64,000 bases of DNA from Methanococcoides vulcani (GCF_900111645.1 NZ_FOHQ01000002.1:1-64000), one strand, 5' to 3'; positions 15,923 to 26,014 are shown, counted from the stretch's first letter. The notes: generated from the letters alone by a model not told the origin. Made by a program: numbers and translations.

Positions 15923-18046
15923 ATGAGAGAAGAGTGTACTGAATGTGGAGGAAAGGGATATGAAGTTCTCTCCACTGAGAAATGTTCTGAATGTAAAGGC
16001 ACGGGGAAATCAAAGTCTGTCAACCTCATGAGCCTTTCACAAAAGGACGTGAATAGTTTTTTGAAAGATGGTTCAGTTTGCCCGAAATGCGATGGAAGCG
16101 GGGAAGTTGAAGTAAGAAAAACATGCGCAGCATGCAACGGCAAAGGTGCCTTCTATAAATGTGATATATGCGGAAAACCCATCGATGGTCCGATCAATGG
16201 AAAGGAAGCTTGCAGTACCTGTGGTAAGGTAGATATCGTTCATGTACTGGACAATTCCTGTAATCAGGATGAGCTTGAAGTCGGGAAAATGTACCGTGCT
16301 ACTGTGAACAACCTTGCGAACTTCGGTGTTTTCGTAGATCTGAATTCCAATCTTCGTGGTCTGATACACTCAAGCAACCTTAGTACCCCCCTCGAGGCAG
16401 GAGCTTCTGTTGTCGTTGAGGTGAAAGAGGTTCGCCGTGATGGTAAGATGGACCTGATCCCAAGGCAGGTCAAGGATTTCAACATAGTGGAAGTTGAAAA
16501 GGAGATACCTATCAGGAAGTCCATAGAGCTCGATAAGTTCATTGGTAAACTTATCAAGATCGAGGGAGAGGTCATACAGGTCAAACAGACCGGTGGTCCT
16601 ACTATATTTACGATATCTGATGAGGAAGGTCTCATCTCTTGTGCAGCTTTTGAGCGTGCAGGAGAGCGTGCCTATCCGGAGATCGATTCCGACATGATAA
16701 TAACCGGCACAGGCGAAGTAACATCCCGTGCTGACAGGCTCCAGGTAGAGGTCAAGAGCATGAAACGTCTCTCCGGTGCAAAGGAGGAGGCTGTCAAAAA
16801 GCGGATCGATGAAGTGCTTGACAAAAGGGCTGAACCTGCAGAGATCGAATTCCTTGTAGAAAGCGAGATACTTGAAAAGCTCAGGCCTGCAATGCGCCAG
16901 GTGACCAAGCAGATCAAGAAAGCTATAATGAGGTCAAAACCGATCCTTCTGCGCCATCATGCTGATGCTGACGGAATGACTGCAGCAGTAGCAATCGAGA
17001 GGGCTATCCTTCCGATGATCAGGGAGATAAACGGACCTGATGCAGAATATCACTATTACAAGCGTGCACCATCCAAAGCACCTTTCTATGAAATGCCGGA
17101 TGTTACCAAGGACATATCCTATGCACTCGAAGATGCTTCCAGACATGGACAAAAACTCCCATTGGTCGTCATGGTGGACAATGGTTCCACAGAAGAGGAT
17201 GTACCAGCCATGAGACAGGCACAGGTCTATGGCATAGATATGGTCGTTGTGGATCACCATCATCCGGATGAGATCGTTGACCAGTACCTGCTAGGGCATG
17301 TGAACCCTGCACATGTTGGCGGGGATTTCGGAATGACCGCCGGAATGCTTGCGACAGAAGTTGCACGTATGATAAATCCTGATGTTACGGATGAGATCAA
17401 GCACCTGCCGGCAATTGCTGCAGTGGGTGACCGTTCCGAAGCAGAAGAAGCAGAGGCTTATAAACAGCTCGTTGCTGATAAATATTCCCTGAAAGACCTC
17501 AAGGACATTGCACTGGCGCTTGACTTTGAAGCATACTGGCTTAAATTCAGTAGTGGCAGAGGCATTGTGGATGATCTCATGGACCTTGGCGATAAGACCA
17601 GGCATAAGAAGATTGTGAATTTGCTCTGTGAACAGGCAAATGCCATGATCGATGAGCAGTTGACCGCATGCATGCCGAACGTCAAATCCCAGGACCTGCC
17701 AAACGGTGCAGTCCTGAATGTTCTGGACGTTGAGAACTATGCACATAAGTTCACTTTCCCTGCACCAGGTAAGACCTCAGGCGAAGTGCATGACCGCATG
17801 TGCCAGAAACTTGAAGGACGCCCGGTTATCACTATCGGATACGGTCCTGATTTTGCTGTGATCCGCTCAAAAGGTGTTCTTATGAACATCCCGCAGATGG
17901 TCCGCGAGCTTCATGAGGAGATCGTAGGTGCCGGCGTTAACGGTGGCGGACACCTTGTGGTTGGAAGTATCAAGTTCGTAGAAGGAATGCGTTCTGAGGT
18001 ACTCTCCAAACTGGTAGAAAAGATCGGTTCTGTGGGAGTGGAGTGA
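15923..18046 (+). CDS. DHH phosphoesterase with zinc-finger, S1 and OB domains
   Basis: 707 residues. The N-terminus has DnaJ-like zinc motifs (CTECGGKGYEV, CSECKGTG, CPKCDGSG, CAACNGKG) and further CxxC pairs. An S1 RNA-binding domain (GKMYRATVNNLANFGVFVDL) and an OB domain (IKIEGEVIQVKQTG) follow. The C-terminal half is a RecJ-like DHH/DHHA1 phosphoesterase with HHADADGMTAA, MVDNGSTEED, VVVDHHHPDE and the GGGH signature (NGGGHLVVGS). It probably acts as a metal-dependent exonuclease on single-stranded nucleic acid; whether DNA, RNA or both is undetermined. Archaeal RecJ/GAN proteins share the C-terminal part. Confidence 0.9.
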   Translation: MREECTECGGKGYEVLSTEKCSECKGTGKSKSVNLMSLSQKDVNSFLKDGSVCPKCDGSGEVEVRKTCAACNGKGAFYKCDICGKPIDGPINGKEACSTCGKVDIVHVLDNSCNQDELEVGKMYRATVNNLANFGVFVDLNSNLRGLIHSSNLSTPLEAGASVVVEVKEVRRDGKMDLIPRQVKDFNIVEVEKEIPIRKSIELDKFIGKLIKIEGEVIQVKQTGGPTIFTISDEEGLISCAAFERAGERAYPEIDSDMIITGTGEVTSRADRLQVEVKSMKRLSGAKEEAVKKRIDEVLDKRAEPAEIEFLVESEILEKLRPAMRQVTKQIKKAIMRSKPILLRHHADADGMTAAVAIERAILPMIREINGPDAEYHYYKRAPSKAPFYEMPDVTKDISYALEDASRHGQKLPLVVMVDNGSTEEDVPAMRQAQVYGIDMVVVDHHHPDEIVDQYLLGHVNPAHVGGDFGMTAGMLATEVARMINPDVTDEIKHLPAIAAVGDRSEAEEAEAYKQLVADKYSLKDLKDIALALDFEAYWLKFSSGRGIVDDLMDLGDKTRHKKIVNLLCEQANAMIDEQLTACMPNVKSQDLPNGAVLNVLDVENYAHKFTFPAPGKTSGEVHDRMCQKLEGRPVITIGYGPDFAVIRSKGVLMNIPQMVRELHEEIVGAGVNGGGHLVVGSIKFVEGMRSEVLSKLVEKIGSVGVE

Positions 18047-18111
18047 AACCTCTCCCTCATCAACTATTCTAAAAAAGTTTCTTTAAAGAATTAAAAGGGA
18101 ATCTTCCCCTT

Positions 18112-18723
18112 TCAGTCTACACGTGTGATACGTACCAGTGAGCTCATAGGGACATTGGCAATCAGATCTGAATTCATCTTGTCCAGAATTACAGCTATGG
18201 CAACAGGATTCGCACCGACATCGCGAAGTTGTTCAACCACGTCTGTGATAGTAGCGCCGGATGAGACAACATCATCCACGATAATGCAGTTCTTTCCCCT
18301 GACATCGGCGAAGTTCCTGCTAAAGATACCCCTCTGACGACTCTTTTCTTTCTGGTCATCATAGTCGTGGAAAATGGCGAACTCAAGTCCAAGTTCATCT
18401 GACATTATTGTAGCGATAGGTATTCCGCTAAGCCCAATTCCTATCACGAGGTCAGCTATCTGATCGGTCTTCTCCAGTGACTCTGCAACCATATCACAGA
18501 GTGCCTGTGATACACACTTGAGCCTGAAAGAACTCTGCCCGATATTGCTCCAGTTCACGGAGATGTCCTTTGGTGCAGGAGCAACGACGTCCTTCTTTGA
18601 ACGTGTCAAAAGCCATGTGACGGTTTCCCGGGATACGTTGAGCTCGTTTGCTATCTGACCTGTGACAAGGCCGTTAGCTTGCAATTCAACTGCTTTCTGG
18701 ATCATTTCTTCTATATTATTCAT
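18112..18723 (-). CDS. gfcR: GfcR-type PyrE-like transcriptional regulator
   Basis: 203 residues. An N-terminal helix-turn-helix ([22 protein letters not shown]) is fused to a phosphoribosyltransferase domain with the PRPP loop [13 protein letters not shown]. Databases name this family orotate phosphoribosyltransferase-like protein; in haloarchaea a member (GfcR) regulates sugar catabolism. In a methanogen the regulon is unknown, and PRPP or a nucleotide may be the effector. The start is ATG at 18723. It converges on the DHH phosphoesterase gene. Confidence 0.88.
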   Translation of the reverse strand: MNNIEEMIQKAVELQANGLVTGQIANELNVSRETVTWLLTRSKKDVVAPAPKDISVNWSNIGQSSFRLKCVSQALCDMVAESLEKTDQIADLVIGIGLSGIPIATIMSDELGLEFAIFHDYDDQKEKSRQRGIFSRNFADVRGKNCIIVDDVVSSGATITDVVEQLRDVGANPVAIAVILDKMNSDLIANVPMSSLVRITRVD

Positions 18724-18797
18724 ATTATCCCAGCTTTAATCTCAATTAGAAATATTGTATTCTCTTTCTTTCACCTTGTTATAGGTCATATCTACGG

Positions 18798-19277
18798 TTA
18801 TAGTTTTCTTTTCCTGACCTTCTTCAATGGCGATCCACAAACAGGGCATACATCACCTTCATCGAACTTACGCCTGCAGGCAGTGCACTTCTTTCCCCAT
18901 ACAAGGACGTCACGTATTTTCTTCTGAGCAATGGGCTTGAATTCAATGCCAAGAACTGAAGCTACGTTCTGTACAGCATAATCGTCAGTTAGCAGAATTG
19001 ACTCCTCTTTATATTCAAATGCCTTTGCAAGGATGTCGATGTCTGTATCCGAAAGTTCCTCGACGTCACGTGTCTCCTTCGCAAGCGAAACCACCTTTTT
19101 CCTGATATCAGGGTCAGGTTGTTCTACCCGGGTACCTGTCTCGCATGCGATCTCAAATCGCATAAGGGCTTCCTGGCTCTTCATCTCATTCCTGACAGTA
19201 GGTACTGTTATGAATTGTGAAGGGTCGCCATCATAGCCATAAATAAAAACTGCAGAGTCCGTAATATAGAATTTCAT
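18798..19277 (-). CDS. nob1: rRNA maturation endonuclease Nob1
   Basis: 159 residues. The N-terminal PIN domain carries Asp7 in ITDSAVFIYG and the acidic LSDTDIDILAKA and LTDDYAVQN motifs. The C-terminal zinc ribbon is C-x2-C...C-x2-C (CTACRRKF and CPVCGSPL), with a basic tail. Nob1 cuts the 3' end of 16S rRNA during small-subunit maturation. It lies 74 bp upstream of gfcR on the same strand. Confidence 0.95.
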   Translation of the reverse strand: MKFYITDSAVFIYGYDGDPSQFITVPTVRNEMKSQEALMRFEIACETGTRVEQPDPDIRKKVVSLAKETRDVEELSDTDIDILAKAFEYKEESILLTDDYAVQNVASVLGIEFKPIAQKKIRDVLVWGKKCTACRRKFDEGDVCPVCGSPLKKVRKRKL

Positions 19278-19348
19278 ATTTGTTTAGTCCAGGCCTGTGT
19301 TCATATTTTGATATTTCTCATCAGGCTTATAACTATGCATCCTCCCCT

Positions 19349-20713
19349 TCACTGGGAGGATGGTAATATGATGTCAACTCCGGAACTTCTAACCTCGAAT
19401 TGCCTTATGCCGGTATCGTGTGCACTTCCACGCATTTTGAGTACGGAAATTGTCTTTCCGGTCTTTGCTTCCTCTTCTCTCAGGGAAAGCAGGACAGAGG
19501 AATCCATTCCATAGTCGTTTATATCCTGCATCGTTTCGTTCACATCCGTTCTTTGTGCAAACATTGCTGTGATACCGTTCGATCTGAAGATATCTGCAAG
19601 GAGCTTGATGTGGTCCTTTGCATCAAAAGGAGTCATAAGGTCGTTGAATACATGGATGTCATCCACAAAAATACGTTTGATGTCCATTTCCTTTATCATT
19701 GACCGGAGTTTGATAGCATGTTCTCCTGCTTCAAGATCGGAAGGGTTGGTGTAAAGGACCCTGACGAGTCCGGAAGCAATATGGCCGCTGATGTCATGTC
19801 CGATAGATCTTGCATTGTTGACCGTCTGTTTATCGGATTCGACAAAAGAAACGATCATGCCCTTTTCACCGGAGCTTCCTCCTTCTGCAATGAACTGGGT
19901 TCCGATAGTGGTCTTGCCGGCACCACAGCTACCGGATATGAGCATTGTGGAGCCTTCGAAAACTCCTCCCTCTGTCATAGTGTCAAGCCCGGCAACACCC
20001 GTTGAAACACGGTTCGTGGAATATGGCATGTCCGGTTCAGGCAGTTCCTGCTTGTGGAGGATTACGCCTTCATCTGTTATTGTAAATGGATGTTTTCCGG
20101 TCCTGTACCCCTGACCTCTCAGTTTAAGTATCTCAAGGTGGCGCACCCGGCGTTTATTAACCTCATCATCGGACAGGTAAATGACACCATCGGAAACATG
20201 GCTCAGGTCACTTGTCATAAGTTCTTCTTTTGTGAACTCTCCGGTCGCGATCACCAAGGCATCCCATTTTTTCATGCGCAGGAACAGGTCGTAATAGAAC
20301 CTGCGTTTTGCTTCCTTGTCAAGCGTGCTTCCGATTGCAGTTATTGGGTCAATGACAATCCGGTCCGGCTTTATCTTCTCGATGGATTCCTCGAGGTTCC
20401 ACATGAACGAATAGATACCTTTGTCAAGAGTTTCGGTGCCGATAGGTATGTAGTTCATGTTGCCGGTGGACAGCAGGGAAATATTGTAAAAACTGAGCTT
20501 TGACATGAAGTTGTTGACCATTGCAATAGGCTCGTTCAATGATGTGACATACATACACACCTCCTTTTTCTCGGAGGCAGTAAAGACCGACTGCATTGCA
20601 ATTGTGGTCTTTCCAGAACCCGCCGGACCTGCTATTAGTATGGCAGAAGGTCTTGGGAATCCACCCTTCAATATCTTATCAAGTCCCAGTATCTCAGATC
20701 GCATCAGATTCAT
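19349..20713 (-). CDS. Double-domain KaiC-like ATPase
   Basis: 454 residues forming two RecA-like domains. Both Walker A motifs are intact: GPAGSGKTT (about residue 29) and GSCGAGKTT (about residue 260). The first Walker B region is RIVIDPITAI, the second RIFVDDIHVF. It resembles circadian KaiC and the archaeal KaiC-like signalling ATPases, which may autophosphorylate. ATG at 20713 is supported by GGTG eight bases upstream. No kaiA, kaiB or histidine kinase is nearby, so no clock role should be assumed. Confidence 0.88.
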   Translation of the reverse strand: MNLMRSEILGLDKILKGGFPRPSAILIAGPAGSGKTTIAMQSVFTASEKKEVCMYVTSLNEPIAMVNNFMSKLSFYNISLLSTGNMNYIPIGTETLDKGIYSFMWNLEESIEKIKPDRIVIDPITAIGSTLDKEAKRRFYYDLFLRMKKWDALVIATGEFTKEELMTSDLSHVSDGVIYLSDDEVNKRRVRHLEILKLRGQGYRTGKHPFTITDEGVILHKQELPEPDMPYSTNRVSTGVAGLDTMTEGGVFEGSTMLISGSCGAGKTTIGTQFIAEGGSSGEKGMIVSFVESDKQTVNNARSIGHDISGHIASGLVRVLYTNPSDLEAGEHAIKLRSMIKEMDIKRIFVDDIHVFNDLMTPFDAKDHIKLLADIFRSNGITAMFAQRTDVNETMQDINDYGMDSSVLLSLREEEAKTGKTISVLKMRGSAHDTGIRQFEVRSSGVDIILPSSQ

Positions 20714-20858
20714 TATAGCACCTACAATATATTTAGAATAATTTCTGTGACCACTGTATTAAAGGTTATGTCATATGCAGTGTATTTGAACATGAAATCT
20801 AAATATGGAGCTGGCCATAATGGAGCTCCTATTATATCATCAAATGGAACTTGATAGC

Positions 20859-21641
20859 ATGGACATGGAAAAAGCGAAGGATATTATTGTGGATTTTATC
20901 GGGACAAAGCTGGGTGAAGCAGGGATACCCGGAGCTGTTGTAGGCATCAGCGGTGGCATTGATTCAGCACTTGTGGCATATCTTGCTGTTGAAGCGCTGG
21001 GTGCTGAGAATGTACTGGGTATCCATATGCCGGAGAACGCTACTCCCGAATCCGAAGTAAATGATGCAAAAGAGGTTGCAGAGATACTGGGCATCGATCT
21101 CAAGGTGATACATATCTCTGATGTCCTTGGTTCTTACAAGAGTATAATGCCTGACATCTCTGAAGCCACAGCTCCTGTTGACGGGAACCTGAAAGCAAGG
21201 ATAAGGATGTCTGTACTTTACTACTATGCTAATATGCTTGGCAGGGTCGTGATGGGTACCGGTAACAAGACGGAGATCCTTCTGGGCTACTTCACAAAAT
21301 ACGGCGATGGCGGTGTTGACCTTGAACCTATTGGTGACCTGTACAAGACCGAGGTCAGGGAAATGTCAAGGATGCTTGGCCTGCCTGAAAGCATCCTCAA
21401 CAAGGCACCTTCTGCAGGACTGTGGGAAGGGCAGACCGACGAGGAAGACCTGGGTGTTCCCTATGAGACCATTGACAGGGTTTTGGAACCTATACTTGCA
21501 GGTGAAGGCCATGAACGTGTAAGTGCAAGGCTTGGAGTTCCCATGGAGGACATCGATTCGCTTCTGAGGCGTTTAAGGGCCAACATGCATAAAAGGACAA
21601 CTCCTCCGATAGCTAATCTCGATGAGCTTCGGGAAGACTGA
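20859..21641 (+). CDS. nadE: NAD synthetase, ammonia-dependent
   Basis: Amidates nicotinate adenine dinucleotide to NAD. The ATP-pyrophosphatase loop SGGIDSALVA is near the N-terminus, followed by the family regions GIHMPENATPES, RIRMSVLYYYAN and GTGNKTEILLGYFTKYGDGG; SAGLWEGQTDEEDLG is near the C-terminus. No glutaminase domain is present. Starting at ATG 20859 gives 260 residues, normal for archaea; in-frame ATGs at 20805, 20820 and 20844 cannot be excluded, but a TATA-like sequence near 20798-20806 argues against the first two. It ends 4 bp from the convergent tiaS. Confidence 0.94.
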   Translation: MDMEKAKDIIVDFIGTKLGEAGIPGAVVGISGGIDSALVAYLAVEALGAENVLGIHMPENATPESEVNDAKEVAEILGIDLKVIHISDVLGSYKSIMPDISEATAPVDGNLKARIRMSVLYYYANMLGRVVMGTGNKTEILLGYFTKYGDGGVDLEPIGDLYKTEVREMSRMLGLPESILNKAPSAGLWEGQTDEEDLGVPYETIDRVLEPILAGEGHERVSARLGVPMEDIDSLLRRLRANMHKRTTPPIANLDELRED

Positions 21642-21645
21642 AAGA

Positions 21646-22929
21646 TCATCTTGATGGGAATATCTTCCCATTTTCTTTCATACAGCGTACAAGAGGCATT
21701 GCAAGATGTCGGCGTGCGCATGGAGGGACCTCATATGTTCCCGTCTCAATATCTCTTTCTACTTCTACACGTTCAGCAGAATCGGCAGACGTTCCGCACT
21801 TCTTGCAGCGATAACCCTGTCCCTTGCCTGCGGATTTCATATTCTTGCCACATTCCGGGCACGAAGGGTTAACAGATTCATATTTTTCTGCAAGGGATAT
21901 TATCTTTATTTTTTCGATATTCAGCGTACTGTTCTTAACACTACCTGAGAATACGATCCTGTCTCCCGGGATGAACTTGCGGGCAAGTTCCCTGAAGTTC
22001 TTGGTAGGCTCATAAGCAGCACAGTCCATCTCATCTCCTGAATCATCCCGGATGGAGAATATGGTATGTCCTCCCCTGATGGTCTGTGGATCGGTTGCCA
22101 CTGTCACTTCGATAGTGTAGGAATGCAGGTCCCTGATATCCGCGATCTTTTCTACAGGTATAAGATGAAGGTCTGTTCCCTGGTCTGTCCGGTAGACCAT
22201 GTAGCGTTCTACAGGTTCGGAGCTTATCATCCGGGAGGTTCTTGTGACCACATCAATGCTGTTGCCACGGATGCCGAAAAGCACAGGGTCTCCTGCATGC
22301 GGGACACAGACCACAAGGTCGTTCGCACAGTCCACAGTATCCCACGTGTCCGGATATGTTTCCAGGTCTGCTTTTCTTACACTTTCCTCATCGACCTCTC
22401 TTGGCGTTCCCCACGCGTCCTTTTCCCTGTATGCAAGATATTCGTAAGTGTGATCCCATCCGGGATTGAGCATAGCACCACAGGCAGCAAGTGCACCGAT
22501 AAGACCTCTTCCATTCTTCAATCCCTTTGATGGCAGGCCAAGTTCTGAAATAAGGTTCTTTGCGTCCTCTATTTCCAGCACTTCGCGTACAGCCTGCCTG
22601 AAGAAGTTCCCGAGTGCTTCCTTTACCCTTTCCTGTTCACCTTCGGGGATGAACACGATCCCCGGGTTTGTCATGTCGCTTTGCAGTTCTGCCAGCTCTT
22701 CAACTCTTGAGATCACATGTTCCATGACCTTTTCCGGTTCATTGGTATCAATTTCAAAGGCTGTAGATGCATTTCCACGAGTCTTGTAGGGTATTGTCGG
22801 ATTGAGGCGTATGAGTATCGGGCTGTCTATGATATCACCGTACTCTTTCAGCTCATCCATCAGCATTGCACACAGGTATGTGGTGCACATTCCCTCTCTG
22901 GAATCGGTATCATCTATAGCTATGATCAT
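21646..22929 (-). CDS. tiaS: tRNA(Ile2) 2-agmatinylcytidine synthetase
   Basis: Joins agmatine to C34 of tRNA-Ile2 using ATP so that the anticodon reads AUA; essential in archaea. 427 residues, the usual size. The opening MIIAIDDTDSREGMCTTYL is the family signature. An OB domain (RGGHTIFSIRDDSGDEMDCAAYE) and a C-terminal zinc ribbon (CPECGKNMKS, CKKCG) follow. Its substrate agmatine would come from PdaD at 47.1 kb. It shares a divergent 73-bp promoter region with the HTH gene at 23003. Confidence 0.95.
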   Translation of the reverse strand: MIIAIDDTDSREGMCTTYLCAMLMDELKEYGDIIDSPILIRLNPTIPYKTRGNASTAFEIDTNEPEKVMEHVISRVEELAELQSDMTNPGIVFIPEGEQERVKEALGNFFRQAVREVLEIEDAKNLISELGLPSKGLKNGRGLIGALAACGAMLNPGWDHTYEYLAYREKDAWGTPREVDEESVRKADLETYPDTWDTVDCANDLVVCVPHAGDPVLFGIRGNSIDVVTRTSRMISSEPVERYMVYRTDQGTDLHLIPVEKIADIRDLHSYTIEVTVATDPQTIRGGHTIFSIRDDSGDEMDCAAYEPTKNFRELARKFIPGDRIVFSGSVKNSTLNIEKIKIISLAEKYESVNPSCPECGKNMKSAGKGQGYRCKKCGTSADSAERVEVERDIETGTYEVPPCARRHLAMPLVRCMKENGKIFPSR

Positions 22930-23002
22930 GTTCTCTTGTTCCGTGTTCGTTTATATACTAACAAATACCTTTATATAGATGTGCAAACAATGATTTATCG
23001 TC
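22930..23002. promoter_or_regulatory. Divergent promoter between tiaS and HTH gene
   Basis: The 73-bp gap contains two TATA-like elements, TTTATATAC near 22949-22957 and CTTTATATAG near 22970-22979. One probably serves each direction. The HTH protein could regulate itself here, but no clear palindrome is visible. Confidence 0.4.
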
Positions 23003-23971
23003 ATGACCAAGGATATTCTGATACATCAGATCATTGAGGTATTGGAACGCGCTGATTTCACGGTTTCAAATCGATGCAATATCAGGCCTCGGAGCTTCGA
23101 TCTTGCTGCACGTCAGGATAATACGCTCCTATTCTGTAAGGTCTTATACAACATTGACGGTCTGAACGAAGAGACTGCCCGGGAAATGATAGCTCTGGCA
23201 GAGTATCTTGGTGGTTATCCGATACTTGTGGGTGCAAAGACCCGTGACCAGATGCTTGAGGATAGCGTAGTGTATATGAGATATGATATACCTGCGTTGA
23301 ATGTCCAGACGCTGTATGATTATTTTGTAGAGAGTGTTCCTCCGCTTGTATCCGCAGCACCCGGTGGGCTGTATGTGTCCATAGACGGGGATGTGCTGAA
23401 GAACGCAAGAATGGATATCTCGATGTCACTGGGAGCGCTTGCTTCCGAGCTTGGAGTGTCCCGTCGTACCATCAGTAAATATGAAGAAGGACAGATGGAT
23501 GCTTCAATTGACATTGTTTTGCATCTTGAGGAGATCCTTGATGTTGCGCTTGCAAGATCCATTGACATCCTGCGCAGCTTTGAGAAAGAAATGGAGTCCC
23601 CAGGCGCCAAAGAAGAATCAGAGAGGGCTACTCCTCCAAATGATAATATCCTGAACCTTATCTATACACTGGGCTATGATGTCCTTTCGACGAACCAGGC
23701 ACCATTTAAGGCAGTTTCCAAGGATTTTTCCAGCACTTTCCTTACAGGAGTGAGCGAGTACAGCAATGCAATGCTAAAGCGAGCCCACCTCATGAGCAGT
23801 ATCTCGGATGTTATCCAGACGCAATCTGTTTTCATTGTGGAAGGCAAGAGCAGGTATGATTCGGTGGAGAACACTGTGCTTATAGAAAGGGATGAACTTA
23901 ATTCATTATCCGATGCTGACGATCTTGAAACCCTTATCAATGAGAGGGCAAGGCACAGAAAGGAAAACTGA
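23003..23971 (+). CDS. Putative HTH-type transcriptional regulator (archaeal)
   Basis: 322 residues. The N-terminal domain (about 1-120) resembles a small nuclease-like or sensor fold (FDLAARQDNTLLFCKVL, YPILVGAKT). A Cro/CI-type helix-turn-helix lies at about 130-185 (MSLGALASELGVSRRTISKYEEG). The C-terminal part is helical, with unknown function. This matches a family annotated across Euryarchaeota as putative HTH-type regulatory protein; its regulon is unknown to me. Confidence 0.85.
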   Translation: MTKDILIHQIIEVLERADFTVSNRCNIRPRSFDLAARQDNTLLFCKVLYNIDGLNEETAREMIALAEYLGGYPILVGAKTRDQMLEDSVVYMRYDIPALNVQTLYDYFVESVPPLVSAAPGGLYVSIDGDVLKNARMDISMSLGALASELGVSRRTISKYEEGQMDASIDIVLHLEEILDVALARSIDILRSFEKEMESPGAKEESERATPPNDNILNLIYTLGYDVLSTNQAPFKAVSKDFSSTFLTGVSEYSNAMLKRAHLMSSISDVIQTQSVFIVEGKSRYDSVENTVLIERDELNSLSDADDLETLINERARHRKEN

Positions 23972-24092
23972 TCGGATGCACTTTTTATTCCTCAAATTGT
24001 TTTTTAGTTCTTTCTGAAAAAAACGTGATCCTGGTATTTCTGCTCATATAACCCCAAAACTCTAATATATAGCAATCTCGTATGGGTGAGCA

Positions 24093-24701
24093 ATGACTCT
24101 CAATATTGCAGTTCTTGTCTCTGGACGCGGTTCGAACCTGCAGTCCATCATTGATAATATTGAAAATGGCTATATTCCGGATGCTGCTATCAAAGTGGTT
24201 GTCAGTGATAAAGGGGATGCCTATGCACTTGAGAGAGCTAACGATCAAGGTATTGATGCGGTATTCATAGATCCTTCAGCCTTTGGTGGAAAGAAGGGCT
24301 ATGAGGAAGAGGTTCTTAGGACGCTTGAGAAATATGATACACAGCTGGTTCTCCTTGCAGGATATATGCGTATCATTGGCAAGGATGTAATAGAAGCTTA
24401 TAAGAACCGGATGATGAACATCCATCCCGCACTTTTACCATCCTTCATGGGATTGCATGCGCAGAAACAGGCATTTGATTATGGTGTCAAGGTCGCCGGC
24501 TGCACAGTGCATTTCGTTGATGAAGGAATGGATACCGGACCAATAATCCTCCAGAGATGTGTTCCCGTGCTTGAGGGGGACACCGAAGACACGCTTGCAG
24601 ACCGCATCCTGGAACAGGAACATAAGATCTACCCTGAGGCCGTAAAACTGTTCGCTGAAGACAGATTGAAGGTGGATGGCAGGATCGTATCTATCTTATA
24701 A
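24093..24701 (+). CDS. purN: Phosphoribosylglycinamide formyltransferase
   Basis: Third step of purine synthesis, using 10-formyltetrahydrofolate. 202 residues. The phosphate-binding motif SGRGSNLQSI is at the N-terminus. The catalytic Asn-His-Asp set appears in MMNIHPALLPS and GCTVHFVDEGMDTGPII. Archaea without folate often use formate-dependent PurT instead, so PurN implies a folate-linked formyl donor. TATA-like CTAATATATAGC is about 30 nt upstream, with a GGTGAG RBS. It heads the C1 gene run. Confidence 0.95.
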   Translation: MTLNIAVLVSGRGSNLQSIIDNIENGYIPDAAIKVVVSDKGDAYALERANDQGIDAVFIDPSAFGGKKGYEEEVLRTLEKYDTQLVLLAGYMRIIGKDVIEAYKNRMMNIHPALLPSFMGLHAQKQAFDYGVKVAGCTVHFVDEGMDTGPIILQRCVPVLEGDTEDTLADRILEQEHKIYPEAVKLFAEDRLKVDGRIVSIL

Positions 24702-24746
24702 TCAATTGCTCAATTAAAACGATAGCTATCAAAGGAACGATAAACT

Positions 24747-25991
24747 ATGTCTTATATCTCAGATATCGACCCAGAAATTGCCAATGCATTGGAATTGGAG
24801 GCAGAGCGCCAGGATTACAAGCTGAACCTTATTGCTTCAGAGAACTACACAAGCCGTGCGGTCATGGAAGCACAGGGTTGCATTATGACCAACAAGTACG
24901 CAGAAGGTTATTCCGGAAAGCGCTATTATGGTGGTTGTGAATTTGTTGATATTGCAGAGACCCTTGCTATCGAGAGAGCAAAGGAGATCTTTAATGCAGA
25001 ACATGTGAACGTCCAGCCGCATTCCGGCTCAGGCGCAAATATGGCCGTTTACTTCTCCGTGCTTAAGCCAGGCGACAAGATCATGTCAATGGACCTTTCC
25101 CACGGTGGTCACCTCTCCCACGGAAGTCCTGTGAGCTTCTCCGGCCAGCTCTACAACATCGTGCCATATGGTGTTTCCAAAGAGAATGAGATGCTTGACT
25201 ATGATGCACTTATGGAGATAGCAAAGGAAGAGAAGCCACAGATGATCGTTGTAGGAGCATCCGCATACTCCAGAACCATTGATTTCAAGCGTTTCAGGGA
25301 AATTGCAGATGCGGTCGGAGCATACCTGCTCGCGGATGTTGCACACATCGCAGGTCTGATCGCTGCCGGTGTTCACCCAAACCCATTCCCACATGCTGAC
25401 TTTGTGACCACTACCACGCACAAGACCCTTCGCGGTCCAAGGGGTGGAATGGTAATGTGCAAGGAAGAATATGCAAAAGGCATTGATAAGGCAGTTTTCC
25501 CGGGAATCCAGGGCGGTCCTCTTATGCACATCATTGCTGCAAAGGCAGTTGCATTCAAGGAAGCACAGAGCGAGGCTTTCAAGAAGGACCAGGAACAGAC
25601 CATAAAGAATGCAAAAGCACTTTGTGCAGCACTCCAGGAAAGAGGCTTTGATATTGTCTCCGAAGGTACCGACAATCACCTCATGCTTTTGAACCTTAAC
25701 AAGTACGACATCACCGGAAAGGACGCAGAGGTCGTCATGAGCAAGGCAGGTATCGTCATCAACAAGAACACTATCCCATTCGAGACCAGAGGTCCTTTCA
25801 TTACCAGCGGACTGAGGGCAGGAACTCCTGCTTCAACAACCCGTGGAATGAAGGAAGCCGAGATGGTGGAGATCGCTGACTTCTTCGAGACCATCCTCAA
25901 CAACAAGGACAACGATACAGTTCTTGAAGCAGTCAATGCGGATGTGCAGGAACTGTCCAGCCGTTTCCCGATATACGAGCACTTGAAATAA
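24747..25991 (+). CDS. glyA: Serine hydroxymethyltransferase
   Basis: PLP enzyme interconverting serine and glycine with a tetrahydropterin C1 carrier. 414 residues, bacterial-like length. The PLP lysine is in [14 protein letters not shown]; other family marks are [10 protein letters not shown] near the start, [10 protein letters not shown] and [14 protein letters not shown]. The gene lies 45 bp after purN, and the spacer includes the palindrome GATAGCTATC (24721-24730). The neighbours argue for tetrahydrofolate rather than tetrahydromethanopterin as carrier. Confidence 0.96.
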   Translation: MSYISDIDPEIANALELEAERQDYKLNLIASENYTSRAVMEAQGCIMTNKYAEGYSGKRYYGGCEFVDIAETLAIERAKEIFNAEHVNVQPHSGSGANMAVYFSVLKPGDKIMSMDLSHGGHLSHGSPVSFSGQLYNIVPYGVSKENEMLDYDALMEIAKEEKPQMIVVGASAYSRTIDFKRFREIADAVGAYLLADVAHIAGLIAAGVHPNPFPHADFVTTTTHKTLRGPRGGMVMCKEEYAKGIDKAVFPGIQGGPLMHIIAAKAVAFKEAQSEAFKKDQEQTIKNAKALCAALQERGFDIVSEGTDNHLMLLNLNKYDITGKDAEVVMSKAGIVINKNTIPFETRGPFITSGLRAGTPASTTRGMKEAEMVEIADFFETILNNKDNDTVLEAVNADVQELSSRFPIYEHLK

Positions 25992-26014
25992 ATTAACACA
26001 AAGGTGGATCTGTA

